Both the position numbers and the translations under genes were made by a program. Positions 50,878 through 61,821 of a DNA stretch of 64,000 bases are shown one piece after another. A model generated the notes under the pieces. That model did no database searches. It was not told the origin of the DNA and saw only the letters and a program-made list of their open reading frames with translations. Source of the stretch: Tyto alba. Taxonomy: Eukaryota; Chordata; Aves; Strigiformes; Tytonidae. Positions within the stretch are counted from its first letter, which is position 1. The number at the start of each line of letters is the position of its first letter. The stretch is from the NCBI RefSeq assembly GCF_018691265.1, contig NW_024881296.1:9083427-9147426 (forward strand), read 5' to 3'.

Positions 50878-51553
50878 TTGCACACTGATTTGGGATGAAA
50901 TAAAACAGGAAGTAACCACACCCTCTTCTACATGCTGAAGGAGGCAGAGTTGTTACTGAAAAGATAATGGACATGTGGAGACCTGTGTCATAAGACAGTG
51001 ACAGGAACGGACTGAAATTAAGGTTGCATAGGTGACTTTTGTCACTTTTTGTCTTTTTACTGTTTACCTTAATTTTGTTACCTATTATTTTTTGTTAAAA
51101 ATTAGCATAATTACTTTGAAAATGCAAAAGCTTCATGTTTTAGTTAGTGAAGAGTGCTTTGAAATGTAAATTGTTTGATTATATAAAATTTTTGTCTGTT
51201 ACAGCTCTAATTATTTTCCATACAAAGTGCAACTTTACATTGATCTCACAGCTGAGGCAAGACCTGGACCGTATTATATTCAATCATTGTATTTTCCTCT
51301 TCTTTTGCAATGCACAGAGCTGTAATCTAAATTATTTGTAAAGCCCAAGACCTTGCATTAAGTAAACTACAACTTTCCTTTTTGTCAAGTTATACAATTA
51401 TATTGAGAATGGAAATAATAACTATGCAATATTTTTAAACAGATTGTTTATAAGACTATGTAAACATATCATAATATATATGAAAATTATCCAAATCTAC
51501 ATTTGGATGCAAAATTTCAAGAATAGAGGGATCCTTTGTCTCATCTTAGTGGC

Positions 51554-52207
51554 TTATAATAGCAAGTTTAAAGAATATGTAGGTGGCTGGTGCAAAATGC
51601 TATCAGTGTAGGAAAAGCATAGCAGTGCTATACAGGCTGGAAGTGTAGAAAGTGTTAATGGTGTCTGCAGTGCTACGTAACAAGAAAGTAATCTGCTATC
51701 AGGGAGCTCAGTAAGGCCCCAAAGCAGCTGCAGCAGAAAGATTACGCAGGGGATTCTTCCTCTTGAAACGTGTTCAGTGTGCTGATCCTCCAGGAGGTTC
51801 TGTAGCAGTACCTCCTGTGGTAATTGAAAAAAACCCACCCTAATCTTCAAATTTGGTCAAGATTTTCTTAATGCAATTTTGTTTCTAACTCTCCTTATCT
51901 TGCAGGTTCTTTTGATGCTAATGGTGCTGTATATGCATCATTGACTTCCGTATTGTTCCAGTTCCGATGTGAATAGTCCTCCCCAAAGGGGTAACATCTG
52001 AACGGCCCCAACATGAATAGCATTTAAAAGAAAAGAAGAGATAGAGCTAGGATTGTGATACTGAGTAGGACTGAACAGACTGGATTCCTGTCGTGAACAG
52101 GCATGGGAAAGAACTGAGTTTGGGCAAGAGCAGGGTTCATCTCTGTATTGCTTGAGTGGTATGTCAGAGTTGGTGATAATCGTGCGTAGTTTCTTGGTGG
52201 TTGTCAC
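51554..52207 (-). other. Antisense sparse-stop stretch, unidentified
   Basis: On the - strand one frame runs 218 codons, with only two stops before its end: TGA at 51940-51938 and TGA at about 51874. The second part reads LPQEVLLQNLLEDQHTEHVS and then a hydrophobic segment. I recognise no domain. It may be chance. Confidence 0.12.
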
Positions 52208-53099
52208 TGAACATTGTCACTGAACAGGTCTGAATAAGTACTATAAACATGAGGATACATTTGCATGTATGTAACTTCATCTCCCCATGACAGTAAGAGA
52301 TTTGAATCTATGGTATCTACATCACTGAGTGAAACAACAAAAATGTCAGGTCTGGTGAGAACAGGTGTTATTTCACACCTAACAATTATTTGTCTGTGGC
52401 AACACGATTGCTTTTGATGCCCAGCCATTCCTTAGTGACTGTGGTAGTTGGTATACTGAGAAGGTATGGTTTCTGGTTTTGGAAGGTTGTGCTGGAAGGT
52501 CATCAAACATTTTGTTTCAATAAAAATAGTAAAACCAAAGCTGTCTGAGCAGGTGAGTGTATCTATTTTAAAAATTTAAGCACTACTGTCATGTGAGGGT
52601 TACACTACTCCAGGTCTAAAGTTAACAGGCAGATTTGTTTTTTGTTACTCTTTTATCAGAGAATTATCATTTTTAATTTACTTATGAGGATGGCAACAAC
52701 TCTTGAGTTGGTGATGGGGGGGAAGGAAAGTGAAAGAAACGTTGTTTAGGACCAGGAGTGGGGGGTTATGAGTGAACAGAGAAAGACTGAGAACAGGGAG
52801 CATCTTGGTTTCGCAGAGGTGAGATTCTGCCTCTGGGCTCCTGGTGCCTGATTTATAGCCTAGGCTGGGACCTGAGTGCAGCAGAGGCTATGGACCCTGC
52901 TCTTCACAGGGGCACTCGCTTGCCTTTTCGAATGGCAGGATCATCCACCTCAGCTAAGCTAAGCTCCCCTCAGAGCAGCAGGGTTACAGGGCTTGGGATG
53001 AGCTCAAAACTCAGTGGGAACTCTTGCCTCAGCGTACATCAGGATCACTCAGCCTTTCCCAAACCTGGATTTTAGTTTCGAGGGTCTGAGCTGCCAGTA

Positions 53100-53260
53100 T
53101 GTGGTCAGGGCCTTGTCCTAGCAAGGGGCAGGACTGCAAGCTCCTGGGCAGCCCTGGCCGGGGAGGCAGGAGCCTGTGCTACCAGCCTGCTGAGCCGCCT
53201 TTTGCCTTCGTGACGGGCAGCAGGTCCCGCGCCAGCGGGCGATATTTTGGAGTGTCTGCA
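53100..53260. other. CpG-rich, GC-rich patch in intron 3
   Basis: About 160 bp with roughly eight CpG dinucleotides concentrated at 53159-53242, inside AT-rich intron. It includes a short inverted repeat, CCCGC-GCCA-GCGGG, at 53226-53239. It is too short for a standard CpG island. It could be a minor promoter, an old transposon piece or a mutation-sheltered patch. No TATA box or clear initiator was recognised. Confidence 0.5.
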
Positions 53261-55336
53261 GGATCTCAGCTGCAGTAAAGGCTCCTGCTGAGTTCCTGCA
53301 GGCAATCTGGATTGAGTCCTTCCCCTTCAAAAGCATGCCTGTTAAATATACGTATATATACACAGACATGCATACATTGAGGTTAAAAAATGGAGTATGC
53401 TCTTTTTGACTCTTCCGGAGCTCTTTGTAGGTATCTGTCCTCCAGTTTTCAGATTAAAACTGAAACCTGTGCATTTAGACTACTGCCAACATGGTAAATG
53501 AGAAGGGGAGGTATTATCCCCTCATTCATTGTTTTTGTAAGGCCTTTGATCTTGATTCATAAATTTGATTTGATAAACGTGATAGTTGCTGAGCTCTGAA
53601 GATTGCCTTCACTTTCCCTAGCAGCCTCCTCTTTCTGACTAGGCTGCAGTCTTTTCCAGTGTTTGCTGGTTAGACAGTTAGCTGCCCTCTAGTCCTCCAA
53701 TTAATTGTCATTCTCTCTGTGCATAAATAGGTAAGACTTTGTTTTCCTTTTTCATGTGATGCTAGTAAAACCTCACTCCTTCCTCTTCTTTATGGAAACA
53801 GCGTACTTTGAAATAGGCAGAGCAAAGCAGAGAAACTTGAAAAGAACAGGGGGCACTCAGGCTGCTACAGGTAAACGTGACTTCTCTTAGGTTGGGTGTT
53901 GTCATCTGCTTTAGACCTATTTAATTTGGTTTATGAAGAACTGTATTATTGTATATGATTTCTGTAGTTAATGCTTGTTTGTGCAGTTACTGCTGATTGT
54001 GTGGAATGTGCTTGTAATTATGGCAGTACACGCAGCTTCCACTCCTGAAGCAGGCTTTCGTAGCCAACAGTCTGTTGATAAATATGCAGAACACTTACTT
54101 TTCTTGAAAGAAGTTTCTATTTTAAAAATATTGGGATGAGTCACAGAAGATAACAGTACATACAGAGCAGAAGGAAAGGGACAAATTTGGAAATCGTTTT
54201 TTTTTTTCACAATTTTTTTAGTGGTGACTTTTAACATGGAAAATTCACATAACCTAGTGTATATGTAGGTTATTTAGCAGCAGACTATTTTAGTTGACTG
54301 GGTATTTGTGCATTTTTGCTTTATTTGTAAAATTCCATTTCCAGGTGGTGTTCGTTTTATAGCTTATAAGCAGTTTGCTGTGTATAGCTCTACTTCTTCA
54401 AAAGAACTTGTGCATTTGTCCTAATTGTAATGATGTCAGTAACTAATAAATCCTTTGGCTGTTCCAAGGAATTTCACGTGAGGTTTCTTCTTCTCTCTCC
54501 TCAGACATGTGTTACTATTTTTTTTAGGTGCATTACTTAGTGAAATACAGAGCCTTCATTTCAAAGAAAGAACTTCTTGGTGGGCTTGGAGGTCTCCAGA
54601 GGAACATACTTTGGTAGCCAGCATTTGCCTCTGTCTATATGAAAGACCACAATTCTATAGTGATCCCACAGAGTGCAAACTGCAGAGTCCTCTTCCAGTT
54701 TGGCTCGAAACCGGAGTCAACAATTCTTGATCTGAATATTTAGCAGATAATTTTTCTGAAGTCCTGGAACTATCTAAAGTACATAGCTGAGAGACTGTTA
54801 TTTTTTTCTAGGAATGGTGTATGGTAGGTTTTTGAAATTCTGCTGTTCAAGTTTCCCAGTGATAATTTGAGTCAAATTCACTTAATGTTTTCCATCAGTT
54901 TCCTGTTTTTCTTTTGGCAAATTGGATCAGTTCAAACTGTGGGCAAGATTAGACTAATCAAGAAGTCAGATTCAGAGAGACAAGTATGAAGGAACCCTAC
55001 TGTAGTTGGGATTTAGAAGGAGCTTCCTGAAAATGAGATCAGGAAGGTGATGATTGAAGGGAGTGATAGACAAGAGTGAATGTTACATGTTTGTAAGTGA
55101 AGACTTCAATCTGTGAGGAGATGCTTAGCTAAAAGTTTCATTTGTTTTGCAGCTTGGTGTAATCAACTTCTGTTGCCCCTGTGCATAGTTCAGTGGATTT
55201 TTAGTAAATAGAGTGATACTCATTGAATTAATTACCATGCTAATATAAACACGACACTGATTTTTTGCACTGATTTCAGAGTACAGCAGTAAAAGACAGG
55301 TATCTGTTTCTTTTGCATAGGAATAACTTTTATTCC

Positions 55337-55353
55337 TTTTTTTTTTTTTTTTT
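55337..55353 (+). repeat. T17 homopolymer
   Basis: Run of 17 T followed by AAATTC in intron 3. Confidence 0.82.
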
Positions 55354-57153
55354 AAATTCTTTTGATAGCCTTTATTTCCTTTGTCTATGCTGTTATTTTT
55401 TTATCTGATGCATATTTTTCCATATCTGTGGGCTCAATAGTTTTTTATAGATTGTTGTCTCATTCCTGTTACGGACCAAAGATCTTAACTTTGGAGCAAA
55501 ACTGATTCATCAGGAATACAGCCTTGTTACTGACATTAGTATCTGATTTTTCTTTCCTCTTTTAGTAACATTAGTTCCAGAATGCCCTTGTTTTCCTTTA
55601 GGTGTCACTGTCTTGCCCTGTTCCTGATCCAATTACATGTGAAAAGCACTGAAATGCAGACAGAAATAATTCCTGGACAACATGAGAAAGCAGCCATAAA
55701 ATAAATATCTCCAATAAGTTTTATCTAACAGTCTGTTGTATTGTGGTAAAGCATTGTAATTAAGGCTAGGATTTTTTCAGATATGTGCACCCACAAACCC
55801 ATGTCAGACCTTATATAGAGAATGAAGGCTTTTGATTGCACACACTGTGTGTGCATGCTAAACTAAACTGTTTCTGTAATATGAAAAACTTTAATTTCAC
55901 AACCTCTTCTCCAATATTTGACATCTTAATTTTTCAGGAAAATGCTGTCTGCAGATACCCATCAGTTAGGCAGAGTTCCAGCTAAATTGCATCATGAGCT
56001 TATTAACTCCCATATAATCATCCAGTCATGGCTGATTAATCACTTCTCCTGGTGCCTTGTTTTAATAAAATCTCTTTTCCATGCCACTGACCAGCAAACT
56101 GCTGTCTAATTTTATGTGTGGGGTGGTCTTTGCTGAAGGGAGCAAAATGCAGCCCTTCTCTGATCTGAAGGGCCTTGTGTGATAGAATCATCACATGCAA
56201 GTGTCTTGTCTGTATAACTCTTCTGTGTTTAAGGGATGGGGAAAACATGTTTCCTCACGGAGCTAAAAACCTTTACTGTGCTACAGGGAAGGGATGGAGT
56301 CATTTTGGGATGGGAATGCAACTGTAGCTGGAGCATTTTTGAATATTCAAGTCATCTATCTCCAACTGTAGAACTCTGAATTCATTAATTACTTTGTATT
56401 AGTAAGCAGCGAGATAACATGGAGAGCTGGCAGCTTTATCATTTTCTCAGCATGGGATGGGGGGGGAAAGTAATTTCATCCCTCATGCAAAAGCAAAAAG
56501 GTAACACTCCCTATTTCTTTTAGTAAGTGTTCTGTATATTGATGAATAAGCCAAGTTATTAAGGTACTTCCTTAAAAAATGATGAAGATTGGCAGTTAGA
56601 TGCACTCTTGACAATTTAAGCTCTCTGATTTACACCACAGTAGCCTAGTTAATAATGTAACTGAAAGCTAACAGCAGTTGTTGTGAATATGATGTTTTCA
56701 GGTTTGGTATCAGAACCCCCACATGTAGGAAGAGTCAGAAGCAAACCAGAGGTCTCTTAATATAAGAAAGCAAAGCTCTCGTAATTTCCTAGCACTGACC
56801 AGAAAGTTTTATCTTTTGACAAGTCATAGAAGCAGTAAGGCAGGAACTATTTTTTAAATCAAGCTTTTGAGCAAAAAGTCCAAACTGTAGCTTCTTATTT
56901 CTAGAGTTCATTTTAGTGTCTTCATTAGTGTAAGTGTTGTCTACAAGTGCCAGGCATAACTCACTGAAGTAATAAAATATTGTATCAGTAATTATCTTCA
57001 GAAATTCTTTGGATAAGTCTTCATCAGATAGTGATGTGTTATAAAGAGAGACAGAGCTATTCTGTCCAGAAATGCTAGCTTGTGCTTACTGCAAGGTCTG
57101 CCCTTCCAGACTGAATTTGCATAACCTAAATTCTTTCTGCAAAGGAAGTAAGT

Positions 57154-57193
57154 GAGGGAAAGAAGAGAAAGGAGGAGAGAGAAAGGAAAGAAA
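57154..57193 (+). repeat. 40-nt uninterrupted purine tract
   Basis: Only A and G for 40 bases, rich in GAAAG, AGAGA and GGAGGAG units. It is the second long purine tract of intron 3, also on the + strand. Confidence 0.85.
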
Positions 57194-59231
57194 TAAACAT
57201 TTCATGCAGTGTGGGCCTTTGTGTCACGCAGATGGATTTATTGGCTACTGGTGGATAGCTTTATGAAATGATGAGGTAGGTTAGAGGCTTGTTATACTTA
57301 AAATCCTGACTACTCTCAGCTATTTTAGAGAAGCCATGCTGCTAACAGAACAGGAAATACAACAGGGAAAAAAAAAAAGTCCAAAACTTTTGCAGATAAA
57401 ACAAATACTGTCATTTTCTCCCCAGTGCACCTTATTTAGCATCAGAAGTGAGTGTTAGCAGGCCATTTCAAGTAAGGCACAAAAAGAATAAGACATGGCT
57501 TTGATCAACGACACTTTGATCAAATGTAAGTACTGGAAAAAATCAGGAAGTGCAGGCACTGTATTTTTGCATTCTGCTTTTCCTCAGGGAAAGACAAGGA
57601 CAGGAATAAAATCATTGTCTATTTCAAATCACATAATCGTGACAAGCAAATATTTCTATCCTGGCACATGGGGTCTTCTTTTGCCCGTGCCGTATTTGTA
57701 ATGAGAATGTATGAAGACGTATGGCACAAAAGCAAACATTTTTGTCATCCCAGACAAGTTTCTTATTTTGAAGGTAGATGGCAGGCCTTTTTCCAGCCTT
57801 ACCATGACCATTGGATCTCTAACATTCTCTAAGTTTTCTTTTTGGGATGATGACCAGTAAAAACTGATTTTTGGGGAAAGAGAAATTAATTTATTTCTTC
57901 TCAGTTAAGTTTTCTGATCTAAGTTGCATACAGAGAAGGAGCTAAACCAAATAGACATAAAAGTACAGCTCACGAAGCATCTGGAAGACAAAAGTCTTCC
58001 GTGGGCTGGAAGAGGAGACATATCATTGATTAACTTGTTGAATATTAAATTCAGGAAATCAAGGTGTCTATGAAGGTAATCAAGTGTTGTAAGAGAAACA
58101 AAAATCAAGTTCAATTTGGAATCTATCTAGTTCTATTCTAGTTATATATTAGAGCGTTTTAGACAGAGGTTTTGCTATATGTTCTCAGTTTCCTCAACTG
58201 AGAAATGGGAAAAAAAATACTATTTTTCTAATAAGATTTTTCTGCTTCAATTCAGAAAAATTAGTATAAGTGTGGAGGAAGACATAACATCCACTAGCTG
58301 GAATGCATTGTTTCAGTGAGATTTCAGGTCACAGTCCCATCTATGGATCATGCCAATATATCTGTTGCAGTTTTCATAAATAGTTGTAAAGAATGTGATT
58401 AGGCATAGTCAGCTAAAATTCTCCTATCCTGTGTGGAATAATGTTCCTTTGTGTTTTTGTATGCTGCTCAATCAGATGAAAGAAAACAGAATACAGAAGC
58501 CAGAGTTAAGAATGGTAGGCTATTTTGCACAGTTTAAAGTAGCTTATTTTGCAGCTTTGTTCACTGGTAATTAATGTTGCTGTATTAGTGGATATTCAGT
58601 ACATGTTCTGTGAGCTTGCTTTATGTCAAGATTTAAAAAGTGAGCTCACGAATGACTCCTCATAATGCTGAAAAGCTCCCTCTCTATTTCTCTTAATTTA
58701 GTTCATGACTCCCTATGAAAGGAGAAAAGAAGGGGTAACAGCTACATTCCTGCTGTTTTAACTGGCTTTTATGTCTGGTTAATGTAGCGCTGGATATTTG
58801 CAGCACTCAGAAAAGAATTGTTGGAAAACGAGCCCTTCAGTTTGGATTAAATGCATTTAAAATGAAAGCCTGTCTGAAAAGATTGGAGTTCTTACGTGAC
58901 TCTGAAGAGAAGTCAGGATATGCAGATTGCTCTCTGAAGTTTCTGGATTAGGACTGCAATGAAGTATTAAATCATGGCTGTGAGTTCTTCATGGAGGCGT
59001 TCTTTCTGCAGTTTTATGAAATTCTAAGGGAAGTATTAAGACTCCGTATTATAGTGTTCTCATCTAATTCAAGAAGAGAAAATATTTTGTAATTCTACAT
59101 GCTGTCTTTGATCTTTTGCTTGATTCTTAGAATACAATTTTGCATCCTTGTTTTTTGTTCCTTATAGCATTACCTGTATTCCTTAGACATATAGATCATA
59201 GAACGGTTTGGGTTGGAAGGGACCTTAAAGA

Positions 59232-59772
59232 TCATCTAGTTCCAACCCCCCTGCCACGGGCAGGGACACCTTCCACTAGATCAGGTTGCTCCAAGCCCCA
59301 TCCAACCTGGCCTTGAACCCTTCCAGGGAGGGGGGCAGCCACAGCTGCTCTGGGAAACCTGTGCCAGTGCCTCACCACCCACACAGTGAAGAACTTCTTC
59401 CTCATATCTAATCTAAATCTACCCTCTTTCAGATTAAAACCATTACTTCTCATCCTATCGCTGCACGGCTTGATAAAGAGTTCCTCCTCATCTTTTAAGT
59501 AGGCTCCTTTTAAGTACTGGAAGGCCACTATAAGGTCTTCCTGGAAGCTTCTCTTCTCTAGGCTGAACAACCCCAACTCTCTCAGCCCGCTCCTCATCAG
59601 GCAGGTGCTCCAGCACCCCGATCGTCTTTGTGGCTCTCCTCTGGACTTGCTCAAGCAGGTCAATGTCTGTCTTATACTGGGCCCCCCAGAGCTGGACACA
59701 GCACTGGAGGTGGGGTCTCATGTGAGTGGAGCAGAGTGGGGAGAATCCCCTCCCTCGACCTGCTGGCCACAC
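59232..59772 (-). pseudogene. CR1 ORF2 C-terminal fragment, frameshifted
   Basis: Two overlapping frames (59772-59488 and 59699-59232) together cover the end of CR1 ORF2. Similarity passes from the first (LLEQVQRRATK, HLPDEER) to the second (RELGLFSLEKRSFQEDL) near 59580, marking a frameshift. The second frame carries the conserved tail, including WVVRHWHRFPRAAVAA. Confidence 0.85.
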
Positions 59773-59888
59773 TTCTCTTTCTGCAGCCCAGGGTACAGTT
59801 GGCTTTCTGGGCTGTGAGAAAGCTGGCTCATAGTCAGTTTTCCATCCACTATTACCCCCAAGTCCTTCTCCACAGCCCTGCTCTCAGT

Positions 59889-60194
59889 TCACTCATTGCC
59901 CAGCCTGTATTTGTGCTTGGGATTGCCCCGACCCATGTGCAGGACCTTGCACTGGGCCTTGTTGAACTTCATGAGGTTTGCATGGACCCAAGTCTCGCGC
60001 CTGACAAGGTCCCCCCGGATGGCATCCCTGCCCTCCAGCGTGTCAACCACACCACACAGCGGGGTGTCATTGGTGAACTCGCTGAGGGTGCACTCGATCC
60101 CAGCATCCATGTCCCCAGCATAGGTGTTAAACAATGCTGCTCCTAGTACTGACCCCTGAGGAACATCACTCATCACCTCTCTCCACTTGGACAT
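59889..60194 (-). pseudogene. CR1 reverse transcriptase fragment, inactive
   Basis: A 101-codon open stretch covers the central reverse transcriptase motifs: the PQGSVLG signature near residues 12-18 and the catalytic loop near residues 40-43. The first catalytic aspartate of the loop is Asn. Upstream fingers and palm sequence and the endonuclease domain are missing because the copy is truncated at about 60348. Confidence 0.88.
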
Positions 60195-61300
60195 TGAGAC
60201 ATTGATCGCAACTCCTTGAGTGTGACCATTGAGCCAATTCCTTACCCATGGAGTGGTCCATCCATAAAATTCATATTTCTCTAATTTAGAGGCAAGAGTT
60301 CTGTGCAGGACAGTGTCAAAAGCTTTGCACTAGTCCAGGTAGATGACATCAGTATGGGTGTATGGGTGCTATATCATTTTAGTATCCATAAAGTATTCCT
60401 CTCTAATTTTAAATGTCATATTTTCTACTCATTAAATTAGTTCTGTTGATGTCTGTTTGCTAGCAGTAGGCAGTGAAGTTAGTAGCTTTCTGTAAAATGA
60501 TTATTATAGTATAAATAGCCAACAATTGTTAAGTAAATTTGAGTGACATTGTATCCTTACCCTTTTAATTAATCTGGTGTTCTCATGGCAAGATGATAAT
60601 TTCCCATATTCAGAACAGTCATATGACAACGAACCCACTAAATTTTGATATCTAATGTTAGCCAGTGTCATGTTCTTTTCTTCTGGGAAAGTGTTCCAAG
60701 TACCCAGATACCTGTGAAAGGCATATTTCTGAGTAGCATACTGCATTTGAGGTATACAAGTTTCAAGATGGATTCTGCTTCCTCTACTGGAGGAAATATT
60801 GTAAATGTAGATAGTCTGTTGATAAAGAAAAATAGAAAAATTAGTGCATACTTACTTAACTGTTATCTTTTTCCAAAGAATGGGATTTAGTGATCAGGAC
60901 AGAAAATGAACCAGAATAGGAATTGAACTCCACAGATTTGGATTTATTGTGACAATGAAAAATTCAGTGTACTTTATAAAATAAATGATTGTACTGTTCT
61001 TTCAGACTGTGGTTAACAATGTGTAATTGAAATAAAGTAGTTCATGGTGTAAGATGCCACAGTGAGAGGGAATTACAGAAGTGACTACTAATCTCTGCCT
61101 GCCACCCCCACAACCCTTCCTGAAATTTAAGTCTTCCTAGACCAGTTGGACTATCTGTATCTCCTAACAGGTCAACAGCTCAGCAAAACCTAAGTAGAGT
61201 AAATTAGGGTAAGAACAGGTAATTCCAAGTCCAAGGAATCATTAAGTGCTCCAAACAGGGAGGTGTCAAGATGTGGTCTGGTAGAAGGGAAGGTTAGACA

Positions 61301-61385
61301 TTTTTTTTTGTTGGTTTGTGGGTTTTTTTTTTTTTTTTTTTCATTTTGTGTGTGTGTCAGGTTTTTTATTTATTTTTTTTTTTTT
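61301..61385 (+). repeat. T-rich compound repeat with (GT)n
   Basis: T9, TTGGTTTGTGGG, T19 (61323-61341), a (GT)5-like patch and a T13 (61373-61385) make a low-complexity block of about 85 bp. Confidence 0.85.
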
Positions 61386-61797
61386 GTTCTCCCCCTGGAT
61401 TAGTGACTAACATGTACATAACAAAAGGAGCTTTGAGTCTTAGTGGTTCCTGAATTTAAATGCATACTAGGAAATACATGGGAAAAGGGGCTCCTGTGAA
61501 TTTCAGCCTGTGAAGGCAAATGGAAGATGGAGTTGTCAGTGTAAAGTAGAAACTGTATTTAGATGTGCTCTGAGGCATCTGCTTGCTTGTTACCTGACTC
61601 ATAGCTTAGACCTCAACACAAGCTCTAGTCTGAGATATCCATTGTTTCCTTTAATTTCTGTTTATGTGAGCTTTACATCTATTTTGTCTGCATTAGGACA
61701 ATTACTCTTAGATATGAGTAATCTTATTTCCTTTTAGATTTACCTAATCTGCATTACTAGGAATTTCCAGGCAATTAAATATATTATTAGGTCATAC

Positions 61798-61821
61798 TTT
61801 TTTTTTTTTTTTTTTTTTTTT
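61798..61821 (+). repeat. T24 homopolymer
   Basis: Run of 24 T followed by CTCCACTCC in intron 3. Confidence 0.85.

Larger units (their letters stand above)
59192..60348 (-). mobile_element. CR1 retrotransposon, 5'-truncated, with broken ORF2
   Basis: About 1.15 kb of an avian CR1 LINE lies antisense to RYR2. On the + strand it opens with the inverted 3' end (GATCATAGAACGGTTTGGGT, then GGAAGGGACCTTAAAGATCA). On the - strand, pieces of the reverse transcriptase frame are readable: VPQGSVLGAALFN at about 60164-60126 (frame 60194-59889), then LLEQVQRRATK (frame 59772-59488), then FRLDMRKKFF (frame 59699-59232). These three pieces lie in different phases, so at least two frameshifts break the frame. 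The catalytic motif, normally F-A-D-D in this family, reads FTND at about 60077-60066, so an active-site aspartate is lost. The element is dead. Confidence 0.95.

Noticed and set aside
59605..60146. + strand frames of 70-172 codons near 59.6-60.1 kb
   Set aside because: They are opposite-strand shadows of the CR1 ORF2 remnant.
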